NCBI GenBank assembly: GCA_025356445.1
Contig: JANXSZ010000027.1
Span: 1 to 38,857, forward strand
Source: Betaproteobacteria bacterium
GTDB lineage: Bacteria; Pseudomonadota; Gammaproteobacteria; Burkholderiales; Burkholderiaceae_C
DNA length: 38,857 nt
Reading direction: 5' to 3'
In this document: piece after piece, positions 22,731 through 29,857 of the stretch
Position numbering within the stretch: position 1 is the first letter of the stretch
Layout: each line of letters opens with the position of its first letter
Program-made: the position numbers and the translations under genes
The notes under the pieces: generated by a model
What the model was told of the DNA's origin: nothing
Database searches by the model: none
What the model saw: only the letters and a program-made list of their open reading frames with translations

Positions 22731-24537
22731 AGAAGCCTTTTTTCTGCTGGTGCTTGATGTGCTGCTGGTGCTGGTGTCGTGGTGGCTTGCATTCTGGCTG
22801 CGCTTCAACCTTGATGTCTCTCCCGAATTCACCGATTTGGCGTTGCGCAGCAGCCCTTGGGTGCTGCTGTCCTATGCGCTGGGCCTCAGCATGGCCCGGG
22901 TTTACCGTCAAGTCTGGCGCTATATCGGCTTACCTGAGTTGCGCCAATTGGGCTGGGGGGTGCTGCTCAGTGCCGTGCTGTCGGCTGCCGTGGTGTTGAT
23001 GCTGCGCTATGCCCAATTTCCCCGTTCCGTGTTGCTGCTGCAACCGCTGCTGGCGTTGGTGTTGCTCGGTGCGGTACGGGCGAGTTGGCGTACGCTGGTG
23101 GAGCGCACGGCACAGGTGCCGGGGGCCCAGCCGCTGCTGATTGTGGGCACGCTGCACGATGCCACCGATGCGCTGCGGGTGCTCAAGGGTTCGCAGCAGT
23201 GGCACCCGGTGGGTATTGTGTCGCCGCTGGCAGCGGAGGTGGGTTTGTCGTTGCAGCAGGTACCCGTGTTGGGTGCTATTCAATCCATAGCTGCTATAGC
23301 CCATTCGGTGGGCGCTGGCACGGTTTTGGTGGCAAGTCCACCAGGGGCGCCGGAGCGGCGTTCACTGCTGTTGCAATCGGAGGCGAATGCAGGAGGGCGT
23401 CTTACCCTGCTGACCATGCCCCGGCCCGACCAGTGGCTGCACGCGCAAGACAGCGGGCTGCGCAAAGTGGAGTTAGAAGACCTGTTGGGCCGGGAGGCTG
23501 TGCAGCTGGACATCAAGGGTTTGTCGGATTTGTTTGCGGGTCAAACGGTGCTGGTGACGGGGGCGGGCGGGTCGATTGGGTCTGAGTTGTGTCGCCAGAT
23601 TGCACGCCTGGGTGCGCACCAACTGGTGTGCGTGGACGTGTCCGAGTTCGCCATCTACCAGCTGGCGCAAGAGCTGAAGGCGCATCACCCGCAGCTGGAT
23701 GGCTTGTACTACACCGCCAACGTGCGTGAGGCTGACCGTGTGTTGGCTATCGTGCAGGCGCACAGGCCTGCCGTGGTGTTCCACGCCGCTGCCTACAAGC
23801 ATGTGCCGTTGATGGAGTCGCTCAACGAGATCGAGGCCGTGCGCACCAACATCCTCGGTACGCTGAACGTGGCCCGTGCGGCGGGGGCGTGTGGCGCACG
23901 GCGTTTTGTGCTGATTTCCACCGACAAAGCCGTCAACCCAACCAATGTGATGGGGGCAACCAAGCGCATGGCTGAGCTGGTGGTGCAGGCGGTGGCCACC
24001 GAGTGGGCGGCGACCCAATTCGTCTCGGTGCGTTTTGGCAACGTGCTGGGCTCCAGCGGTTCGGTGGTGCCGCTGTTCACCGCCCAAATAGCCCGTGGCG
24101 GCCCCGTCACGGTGACGCACCCGGACATCGTGCGCTATTTCATGACCATACCGGAGGCTGCACAGCTGGTGTTGCAGGCGGGGTTGATGGGCCAGTCGGG
24201 GCAAATTTTTGTGCTCGACATGGGCGAGCCGGTGAAAATTGTGGATTTGGCACGGCTGTTGATTCGCCTTTCGGGCAAGACCGAGCATGAGGTACCGATT
24301 CGCTTCAGCGGTCTGCGCCCGGGCGAAAAGCTGTTTGAAGAACTGTTGGCCGATGACGAAACCACACTGCCCACACCGCACCCCAAGTTGCGCGTGGCCA
24401 AGGTGCCCGGGCCGGGCGGTTTGGCCATTCATGCGGTGCTGGCGTGGGTCAGCGCCTGCGGGCCATCCCCCGAACCTGCGGTGCTGCGTCCCTGGTTACG
24501 AACGTATGTGCCGGAATACCAGCCTGCCGACCTTTAG
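22723..24537 (+). CDS. PglF/CapD-like membrane UDP-GlcNAc 4,6-dehydratase
   Basis: 604 residues. Four N-terminal membrane segments (about residues 4-130) and a CoA-binding-like domain precede the extended SDR domain (PF02719). That domain has the nucleotide-binding loop TGAGGSIG at 279-286, FHAAAYKHVPLMESLNEIEA, STDKAVNPTNVMGATKRMAE with T400, D401 and K414, and SVRFGNVLGSSGSVVPLF. Such enzymes (PglF, CapD, WbpM) remove water from UDP-GlcNAc to give the 4-keto-6-deoxy intermediate used by PglE. I chose the GTG at 22723, which has GGAG six bases upstream and overlaps the preceding TAG; the ATG at 22696 is an alternative. It is the last gene of the operon. A mini-repeat-like segment encodes residues ~185-200. 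Confidence 0.92.
   Translation: MRREAFFLLVLDVLLVLVSWWLAFWLRFNLDVSPEFTDLALRSSPWVLLSYALGLSMARVYRQVWRYIGLPELRQLGWGVLLSAVLSAAVVLMLRYAQFPRSVLLLQPLLALVLLGAVRASWRTLVERTAQVPGAQPLLIVGTLHDATDALRVLKGSQQWHPVGIVSPLAAEVGLSLQQVPVLGAIQSIAAIAHSVGAGTVLVASPPGAPERRSLLLQSEANAGGRLTLLTMPRPDQWLHAQDSGLRKVELEDLLGREAVQLDIKGLSDLFAGQTVLVTGAGGSIGSELCRQIARLGAHQLVCVDVSEFAIYQLAQELKAHHPQLDGLYYTANVREADRVLAIVQAHRPAVVFHAAAYKHVPLMESLNEIEAVRTNILGTLNVARAAGACGARRFVLISTDKAVNPTNVMGATKRMAELVVQAVATEWAATQFVSVRFGNVLGSSGSVVPLFTAQIARGGPVTVTHPDIVRYFMTIPEAAQLVLQAGLMGQSGQIFVLDMGEPVKIVDLARLLIRLSGKTEHEVPIRFSGLRPGEKLFEELLADDETTLPTPHPKLRVAKVPGPGGLAIHAVLAWVSACGPSPEPAVLRPWLRTYVPEYQPADL
23270..23335 (+). repeat. AGCTAT-type mini-repeat copy inside the PglF-like gene
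   Basis: GGTGCTATTCAATCCATAGC, then TGCTATAGCCCATTCGGTGG and GCGCTGGCACGGTTTTGG. It shares the GCTAT...ATAGCTGCT layout and the downstream GCGCT block with the other copies. It is translated in frame as part of the linker before the dehydratase domain. Confidence 0.4.
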
Positions 24538-24635
24538 CGTCCCGTTGAACGTGCTCAGTTAGGGTGTTGGAAAATACCGAAACACAGGGCCTGAAAATTT
24601 GCAACTATCATCCCACGTTCTCTTTTGGGCCGCTC

Positions 24636-25196
24636 ATGCTGTATTCCATTTTCTCTTTGGTGCTTGATGTTCTTGCCGGTTTGGTCGGCGGGGCTTGCCT
24701 GCTTCGGTTGTATATGCAGTGGCTGCGCGCGCCGTTCAGCAACCCACTGGGGCAGTTTGTGCTGGCGGTGAGCAACTGGATCGTGCTGCCGCTGCGCCGT
24801 GTGTTGCCCCTGCGCGCAGGTTGGGACGTGGCGAGCCTGCTTGCGGCCCTGGTGATTGAGCTGGTGCAGTTTGCGCTGCTGTGGGTGGTGGCAGGCAGTG
24901 GCGGTGGCCTGGAAGGCGCGCTCACAGTGGTGCCGGTGTTGGCGTTGTTTGGTGTGGTGCGCTTGGCGGTGTCAGGCATGACAGGCTTGCTCATGGTCTA
25001 TGCCGTGCTGTCTTGGGTGCAGACCCGTTCACCGTTGTACGCTACGGTGGAGCGGCTGTGCCAGCCGCTCTTGCAGCCTGTGCGCCGCTTCGTACCGCTG
25101 GTCGGGGGGATTGATTTATCGCCGTTGGCCTTGTTGGTGCTGCTCCAGATTGCCGGGATGGTGCTGGGTGCGTTGCAAGCCGCTGTGCTGCATTAG
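24636..25196 (+). CDS. YggT-family integral membrane protein
   Basis: 186 residues with two copies of a hydrophobic module. The first is YSIFSLVLDVLAGLVGGACL then RLYMQWLRAPFSNPLGQFV, ending in NWIVLPLRRVLP. The second is LMVYAVLSWVQTRSPLYATV then CQPLLQPVRRFVPLVGGIDL. The repeated R.....P..NP and P.....P..R pattern is the YggT family (PF02325). Members sit in the inner membrane; roles in cell division, osmotic tolerance or photosystem biogenesis have been proposed for different lineages, and no activity is certain. I chose the ATG at 24636 over an in-frame ATG at 24564, whose extra 24 residues look non-homologous. It stands alone after the glycan operon and converges on accD. Confidence 0.88.
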   Translation: MLYSIFSLVLDVLAGLVGGACLLRLYMQWLRAPFSNPLGQFVLAVSNWIVLPLRRVLPLRAGWDVASLLAALVIELVQFALLWVVAGSGGGLEGALTVVPVLALFGVVRLAVSGMTGLLMVYAVLSWVQTRSPLYATVERLCQPLLQPVRRFVPLVGGIDLSPLALLVLLQIAGMVLGALQAAVLH

Positions 25197-25210
25197 AGGC
25201 GCCAACACAA

Positions 25211-25240
25211 GGCCAGCAACACGCAGTGCAACGGCTGGCC
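25211..25240. other. Inverted repeat between convergent yggT-like and accD genes
   Basis: GGCCAGC (25211-25217) pairs with GCTGGCC (25234-25240) across a 16-base loop, in the 54-base gap between two convergent genes. There is no T-run on either side, so termination by this hairpin alone is doubtful. Confidence 0.35.
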
Positions 25241-25250
25241 CCGGTTTACG

Positions 25251-26123
25251 TCAAGCTACAGCGTCCGCCGGCTGGCGCTGCAACATGGCCAGCGTGTGGG
25301 CAATGGTTTTGCGCAGTTCGCGGCGGTCGCAAATCATGTCTACCGCACCTTTTTGTTGTAAAAACTCAGAGCGCTGAAAGCCTTCTGGCAGGGTCACGCG
25401 CACGGTGGATTCGATCACGCGGGGGCCAGCGAAGCCAATCAGCGCTTTAGGCTCGGCAATCACCACATCCCCAATGAAGGCAAAGCTGGCGCTCACGCCA
25501 CCGGTGGTGGGGTCGGTCAGTACGCTGATGTAGGGCAGGCCTTTTTTGGCCAGACGCGTCAAGGCCGCATTGGTTTTGGCCATTTGCATCAGGCTCAGCA
25601 AGCCTTCTTGCATGCGTGCTCCGCCGGTGGCGGTGAAGCTGATGAAGGGTACTTTTTGTTCGATGGCGGTTTCCACGCCACGCACAAAGCGCTCGCCCAC
25701 GACGGAACCCATGCTGCCGGCCATGAAGTCGAACTCAAAACACGCGGCGACCACGCCAATGCTGTGCACGGCACCGCCAATGACGACCAGCGCATCCGTC
25801 TCGCCCGTGTTGTCCATGGCTTCTTTGATGCGTTCAGGGTACTTGCGGCTGTCTTTGAACTTGAGCGCGTCCACGGGTACCACTTCCTGACCAATTTCGT
25901 AGCGGCCTTCGCTGTCCAGGAACGCGTTCAACCGTGCCCTGGCGCTGATGCGCAGGTGGTGGCTGCAATTTGGGCAGACGTTCTGGTTGTGCTCCAGGTC
26001 AGTTTTGTAGAGCACGGTCTCACAGCTGGGGCATTTGATCCACAGGCCTTCAGGGATGGTGCGGCGCTCTGCCGGATCAGTTTGTTGAATTTTGGGGGGA
26101 AGCAGTTTTTCTAGCCAACTCAT
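25251..26123 (-). CDS. accD: Acetyl-CoA carboxylase carboxyltransferase subunit beta
   Basis: 290 residues, usual length. The N-terminal zinc ribbon has C31, C34, C50 and C53 in CPSCETVL...VCPNCSHH. The crotonase-like carboxyltransferase core shows [29 protein letters not shown] and [14 protein letters not shown]. With AccA it transfers the carboxyl group from carboxybiotin to acetyl-CoA, the committed step of fatty-acid synthesis. It is the last visible gene of the fimV-truA-trpF-trpB-trpA-accD series and starts 49 bases after the trpA stop. The trpA-accD neighbourhood is common in Burkholderiales, where folC often follows; here a convergent gene follows instead. Confidence 0.97.
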   Translation of the reverse strand: MSWLEKLLPPKIQQTDPAERRTIPEGLWIKCPSCETVLYKTDLEHNQNVCPNCSHHLRISARARLNAFLDSEGRYEIGQEVVPVDALKFKDSRKYPERIKEAMDNTGETDALVVIGGAVHSIGVVAACFEFDFMAGSMGSVVGERFVRGVETAIEQKVPFISFTATGGARMQEGLLSLMQMAKTNAALTRLAKKGLPYISVLTDPTTGGVSASFAFIGDVVIAEPKALIGFAGPRVIESTVRVTLPEGFQRSEFLQQKGAVDMICDRRELRKTIAHTLAMLQRQPADAVA

Positions 26124-26172
26124 GCAGAGCTCCTGAAGGGGGTGGTGAAGTTGAGGCGATTATGCGTCGTGC

Positions 26173-26982
26173 TCAGGCATCCAGTGCCGCACGGATTTCC
26201 CGCAGGAAGTTGATGGCGACTGGTACCACTTTTTCATGCGGCTGGTCTTCGATCAGCTGGATGATTTTGCTGCCAATGACCACCGCATCAGCGACTTTGC
26301 CGACCGCTTTCGCCGTGGCGGCATCGCGGATGCCAAAGCCTACGCCGACCGGCACGCTGACATGCTGGCGGATGCGGGGCAGCATCCGCTCGACCGCATC
26401 GGTGTCCAGGTTGCCAGCACCTGTCACGCCTTTGAGCGATACGTAGTACACATAGCCACTGGCCAGCGCGGCGACTTGGCCCATGCGTTCGTCGGTGCTG
26501 GTGGGGGCCAGCAAAAAGATCAAGTCCATGCCGTGGGCTTTGAGGCTGGCCGCGAATTCTTCGCATTCTTCCGGCGGGTAGTCCACCACCAGCACGCCGT
26601 CCACACCCACAGCGGCGGCGTCCGTCACAAACCGGCCTGCGCCGTACTTTTGGTCGTAGCGCTCCACGGGATTGGCGTAGCCCATCAGCACCACGGGCGT
26701 AGTCGCGTTTTTGGTGCGAAAACTGCGCACCATCTCCAGCACCTGGGTCATGCCGATGCCTTGGGCCAGTGCGCGGTCACCGGCTTTTTGAATCACCGGG
26801 CCATCGGCCATGGGGTCGGAAAAAGGAATGCCCAACTCAATCACGTCAGCTCCGCCCAGCACCATGCCGTGCATCAGATCCGGCGTGATGTTGGCGAAGG
26901 GGAAGCCTGCGGTGACGTAGGGGATCAGGGCTTTGCGGTTTTGCTCTTTTAATGCGGCAAAAGTGGCTTGGATACGGCTCAT
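26173..26982 (-). CDS. trpA: Tryptophan synthase alpha chain
   Basis: 269 residues, full length. The catalytic pair falls at E49 and D60 in [19 protein letters not shown], the same numbering as E. coli TrpA. The phosphate-binding end of the barrel appears as [13 protein letters not shown]. It cleaves indole-3-glycerol phosphate to indole and glyceraldehyde 3-phosphate and channels indole to TrpB. Its ATG overlaps the trpB stop by four bases, so the two subunits are translationally coupled. Confidence 0.97.
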   Translation of the reverse strand: MSRIQATFAALKEQNRKALIPYVTAGFPFANITPDLMHGMVLGGADVIELGIPFSDPMADGPVIQKAGDRALAQGIGMTQVLEMVRSFRTKNATTPVVLMGYANPVERYDQKYGAGRFVTDAAAVGVDGVLVVDYPPEECEEFAASLKAHGMDLIFLLAPTSTDERMGQVAALASGYVYYVSLKGVTGAGNLDTDAVERMLPRIRQHVSVPVGVGFGIRDAATAKAVGKVADAVVIGSKIIQLIEDQPHEKVVPVAINFLREIRAALDA

Positions 26983-28238
26983 GCTGTACCGCCTTTCACA
27001 GTGAGACCGCGCATCGAAGGGCGGTCGTAAAAATCGGCACCCGAGAGGTCAGCCACCGTGCCGATGTCTTTGTCCCCCCGGCCTGAGAGGTTGACCAGAA
27101 TGGACTGGTCAGCACGCATTGTCTTGGCCAGCTTCATCGCGTAGGCGATGGCATGGCTGGATTCCAGCGCTGGGATGATGCCTTCGGTGCGGCACAGGTA
27201 GTGGAAGGCGTTCAGCGCTTCGGTGTCGGTGATGCCAACGTATTCGGCGCGGCCTATGTCCTTCAGGTAGGCGTGTTCCGGGCCGACGCCGGGGTAATCC
27301 AAGCCTGCGCTGATGCTGTGCGTCTCGGTCACTTGGCCGTTATCGTCTTGCAGCACGTAGGTGCGGTTGCCGTGCAGCACGCCGGGGCTGCCGCGTTGCA
27401 GCGAGGCGGAATGCTTGGCCGTGTCCATGCCTTCGCCCGCCGCTTCCACACCGATCAAGCGGGTGTTCTCATGGTTGATGTAAGGGTAAAAAATACCCAT
27501 GGCATTAGAGCCACCGCCTACGCAGGCGACCACGGCATCGGGTTGACGGCCGAGGTTGCCGTCTTGGCCCAGGAATTCGGGCATCTGGGTCAGGCATTCG
27601 TTACCGATGACGCTTTGGAAATCGCGCACCATCATCGGATAGGGGTGCGGGCCTGCCACGGTGCCGATGATGTAGAAGGTGTTGTCCACGTTGGCCACCC
27701 AGTCGCGCATGGCTTCGTTGAGGGCATCCTTCAGGGTTTTGCTGCCGCTTTCGACGGGGACGACGGTGGCGCCGAGCAGCTTCATGCGGTAAACGTTGGG
27801 GCTTTGGCGTTTCACGTCTTCGCTGCCCATGTAAACCACACATTCCAAGCCGTAGCGGGCACAGATGGTGGCGGTCGCCACGCCGTGCTGGCCTGCACCG
27901 GTTTCGGCAATCACGCGGGGCTTGCCCAAGCGGCGGGCGAGCATGGCCTGGCCGATGGTGTTGTTGATTTTGTGCGCGCCGGTGTGGTTCAGGTCTTCGC
28001 GCTTGAGGTAAATCTGCGCACCACCGGTCTCACGGCTCATGCGGGCTGCGTGGTAAATGGGGGAAGGGCGGCCTACGAAGTGCTTGAGTTCCGAGTGGAA
28101 TTCAGCCAAAAATTCTGGGTCGTGCTGGTATTTGGCGTATGAGGCGCGCAACTCGTTGATGGCGTGGGTCAGGGTTTCGCTGACGAAACTGCCGCCGTAG
28201 ATGCCGAAATGGCCTTTGTGGTCAGGTTGTTGGTACAT
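26979..28238 (-). CDS. trpB: Tryptophan synthase beta chain
   Basis: 419 residues, a fold-type II PLP enzyme. The PLP lysine is K90 in [31 protein letters not shown] is the phosphate-binding glycine loop and [14 protein letters not shown] is the conserved C-terminal block. It condenses indole with serine to form tryptophan. The start ATG is preceded by a perfect 7-bp palindrome that overlaps the weak GGACAG ribosome-binding region. The gap to trpF is 69 bases. There are no signs of degeneration. Confidence 0.97.
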   Translation of the reverse strand: MYQQPDHKGHFGIYGGSFVSETLTHAINELRASYAKYQHDPEFLAEFHSELKHFVGRPSPIYHAARMSRETGGAQIYLKREDLNHTGAHKINNTIGQAMLARRLGKPRVIAETGAGQHGVATATICARYGLECVVYMGSEDVKRQSPNVYRMKLLGATVVPVESGSKTLKDALNEAMRDWVANVDNTFYIIGTVAGPHPYPMMVRDFQSVIGNECLTQMPEFLGQDGNLGRQPDAVVACVGGGSNAMGIFYPYINHENTRLIGVEAAGEGMDTAKHSASLQRGSPGVLHGNRTYVLQDDNGQVTETHSISAGLDYPGVGPEHAYLKDIGRAEYVGITDTEALNAFHYLCRTEGIIPALESSHAIAYAMKLAKTMRADQSILVNLSGRGDKDIGTVADLSGADFYDRPSMRGLTVKGGTA

Positions 28239-28246
28239 GGTGTGCT

Positions 28247-28261
28247 CTGTCCGGCGGACAG
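28247..28261. other. Palindrome over the trpB ribosome-binding region
   Basis: CTGTCCG-G-CGGACAG (28247-28261) lies nine bases upstream of the trpB start codon on the minus strand. Read on that strand, the GGACAG that could act as Shine-Dalgarno sequence is inside one arm. The arms could fold in RNA only partly (single-base centre), so a protein operator or a small hairpin affecting translation are both possible. A T6 run lies just before it on the minus strand. Confidence 0.35.
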
Positions 28262-28296
28262 GGCCAAAAAATGCCGCTGCCGCTTGTCTGTTAAAG

Positions 28297-28322
28297 AATG
28301 TTTGCTATCAATTTGTCTGCCG
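28297..28322. repeat. AGCTAT-type mini-repeat copy covering the trpF stop codon
   Basis: TTTGCTATCAATTTGTCTGC on the plus strand. Read on the minus strand this is the end of trpF, and the TGA stop falls inside AATTGATAGCAAA. The last residues of TrpF are therefore set by this segment. Confidence 0.35.
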
Positions 28323-29033
28323 CGCATCATGTTCACGGATAGCGGCGACAAACTGCAAAATTTTGTCGGGGTCTTTGATGCCTTTGCGGGTTCCTCCGCC
28401 AGCAGCATCTGCTTCAACCCCGGAACTCACGTCAACGGCCAAGCTAAAGCCTGGCGCGCAGCAGCGTCGTACCTGCGTGAGGCCATCGCCCACGTTTGCA
28501 GGTGTGAGTCCACCACTTAAAACGAGGTGAGCATTGACGTTTGCTGGCAGCAGTGACCAATTGAATGTTTTTCCGCCGCCGCCGAACCCTTCGACATGCG
28601 CGTCGAGCAGGATGGCTTGGGCTGTTGAATAAGATTGGGCGAATTTTACCAAGTCAAACTGGCTAGCGCCTGCGCCCAGCGGAATACGTGCCGCCCGCAG
28701 GTAGGGTTGTGCGCCGCCTTGTGTGGCCGCCAAGCACTGCGCCGGCGATTCATCACCATGAAATTGGGCTGTAGCGCTTGCCACATGGGCCAGAGCAGCT
28801 ATCGTATTGGGAGTAATCTCATTGACGAAGAGCAGCACCGGGGTGACGAAGGGCGGCAGGCGGCGGGCCAATTCGGCTGCACGTTCGGGGGTGATGTAGC
28901 GTGGGCTGGGTGGGTAGAGTACAAAACCGATGGCATCCACACCTGCGGCGACGGCGGCGTCAACGTCTTGTTCGCGGGTGAGGCCGCAAATTTTGATGCG
29001 GGTACGGCAGTTGGGGTTGGAAAGAGCAGTCAT
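28308..29033 (-). CDS. trpF: Phosphoribosylanthranilate isomerase
   Basis: 241 residues. The N-terminal RIKICGLTREQDVDAAVAAG carries the catalytic cysteine C16. The general acid aspartate is in QAILLDAHVEGFGGGGKTFNW, and LVLSGGLTPANVGDGL plus AVDVSSGVEA are the phosphate-binding loops. It isomerises phosphoribosylanthranilate in tryptophan synthesis. I chose the ATG at 29033, which overlaps the truA TGA (ATGA), over a TTG at 29042. The C-terminal GGGTRKGIKDPDKI is normal; the last few residues come from a repeat-like segment. Another such segment lies in the middle of the gene (about 28765-28810). Confidence 0.96.
   Translation of the reverse strand: MTALSNPNCRTRIKICGLTREQDVDAAVAAGVDAIGFVLYPPSPRYITPERAAELARRLPPFVTPVLLFVNEITPNTIAALAHVASATAQFHGDESPAQCLAATQGGAQPYLRAARIPLGAGASQFDLVKFAQSYSTAQAILLDAHVEGFGGGGKTFNWSLLPANVNAHLVLSGGLTPANVGDGLTQVRRCCAPGFSLAVDVSSGVEADAAGGGTRKGIKDPDKILQFVAAIREHDARQTN
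28765..28812. repeat. AGCTAT-type mini-repeat copy inside trpF
   Basis: GGGCTGTAGCGCTTGCCACA, then TGGGCCAGAGCAGCTATCGT and ATTGGGAGTAAT. The AGCGCTT and AGCAGCTATC blocks match parts of the other copies. It is in frame on the minus strand and encodes the region around NTIAALAHVASATAQFH. Confidence 0.4.
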
Positions 29034-29848
29034 GGGAGCCAATCATAGGCAGCGGTTTGTGTAGGCAGACCCCAATGCTCAGGGTAGATCGGCCCAGCGA
29101 AATACAGGCCGTCAGGCGAAAACGTGGGGGCTGCGGCGTCGCGGTCACGGGCATCGCGCACGTCACGCATCCAGTCTGGTGGTTTTTTGCCTTGCCCTAC
29201 CACCAGCAGGCTGCCCATCAGGTTGCGGATCATGTGGTGCAAAAAGGCGTTGGCTTCAAATTCAAAGCGCCAGTAGGGGCCACGCTGGGAAATGGCGATG
29301 CGGATCATCGTTTTGACGGGCGAAAGCGCTTGGCAGCTGGAGGCGCGGAACGAGGTGAAATCGTGCTCGCCCAGCAGGTGGCTTGCAGCTTGCTGCATGG
29401 CCTGGAGGTCGAGCGTACCGAAGGTCCAGCCGACGCGGCCTGCTTCCACACTGGGGCGCACGGGGGATTCGAGCAGGCAGTACACGTAGCGCCGGGCGAT
29501 GGCGCTGGCGCGGCAGTGGAAGCTGGTGGGCATTGCTCTGGCCCACTGTATGGCAATGTCAGAAGGCAGGTAGCTGTTCACCCCCCTGACCCAGGCGTTG
29601 ATGTCGCGCTTCAGCGGTGTGTCGAAGTGAACCACTTGCATCAGGCCGTGCACGCCAGCATCGGTTCGGCCTGCGCACAGGGTGGAGACTTTGTGCGTGG
29701 TGAAGCGCTTGAGAGCGGCTTCCAGCTTGTCTTGCACCGTCAAGCCCGAGAGTTGGCTTTGCCAGCCTTGGTAGGCGCTGCCGGAGTAGCTGACGCCCAG
29801 GGCAATGCGCGTGATGGGCTTCTGGAGGTGAGAAGGGTTGTCAGTCAA
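29030..29848 (-). CDS. truA: tRNA pseudouridine(38-40) synthase
   Basis: 272 residues. The catalytic aspartate is D63 in LCAGRTDAGVHGLMQVVHFD. Other family blocks are GVSYSGSAYQGWQSQ, FHCRASAIARRYVYCL and FLHHMIRNLMGSLLVVGQGK. It isomerises uridines 38-40 in the anticodon arm of several tRNAs. It lies between fimV (nine bases upstream) and trpF (four-base overlap), the usual order in Burkholderiales and many gammaproteobacteria. Its start at 29848 is the first ATG after the fimV stop. Confidence 0.96.
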   Translation of the reverse strand: MTDNPSHLQKPITRIALGVSYSGSAYQGWQSQLSGLTVQDKLEAALKRFTTHKVSTLCAGRTDAGVHGLMQVVHFDTPLKRDINAWVRGVNSYLPSDIAIQWARAMPTSFHCRASAIARRYVYCLLESPVRPSVEAGRVGWTFGTLDLQAMQQAASHLLGEHDFTSFRASSCQALSPVKTMIRIAISQRGPYWRFEFEANAFLHHMIRNLMGSLLVVGQGKKPPDWMRDVRDARDRDAAAPTFSPDGLYFAGPIYPEHWGLPTQTAAYDWLP

Positions 29849-29857
29849 CAGTTAACC

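Noticed and set aside
10746-24537. Recent horizontal acquisition of the glycan operon
   Set aside because: Apart from the small repeat-like segments the genes are as GC-rich as the housekeeping genes, and no integrase, insertion sequence or tRNA boundary is visible, so the sequence offers no direct sign of recent transfer.
25211-25240. Hairpin between convergent genes as a strong bidirectional terminator
   Set aside because: The loop is long and there is no T-run on either strand; it is kept only as an inverted repeat.
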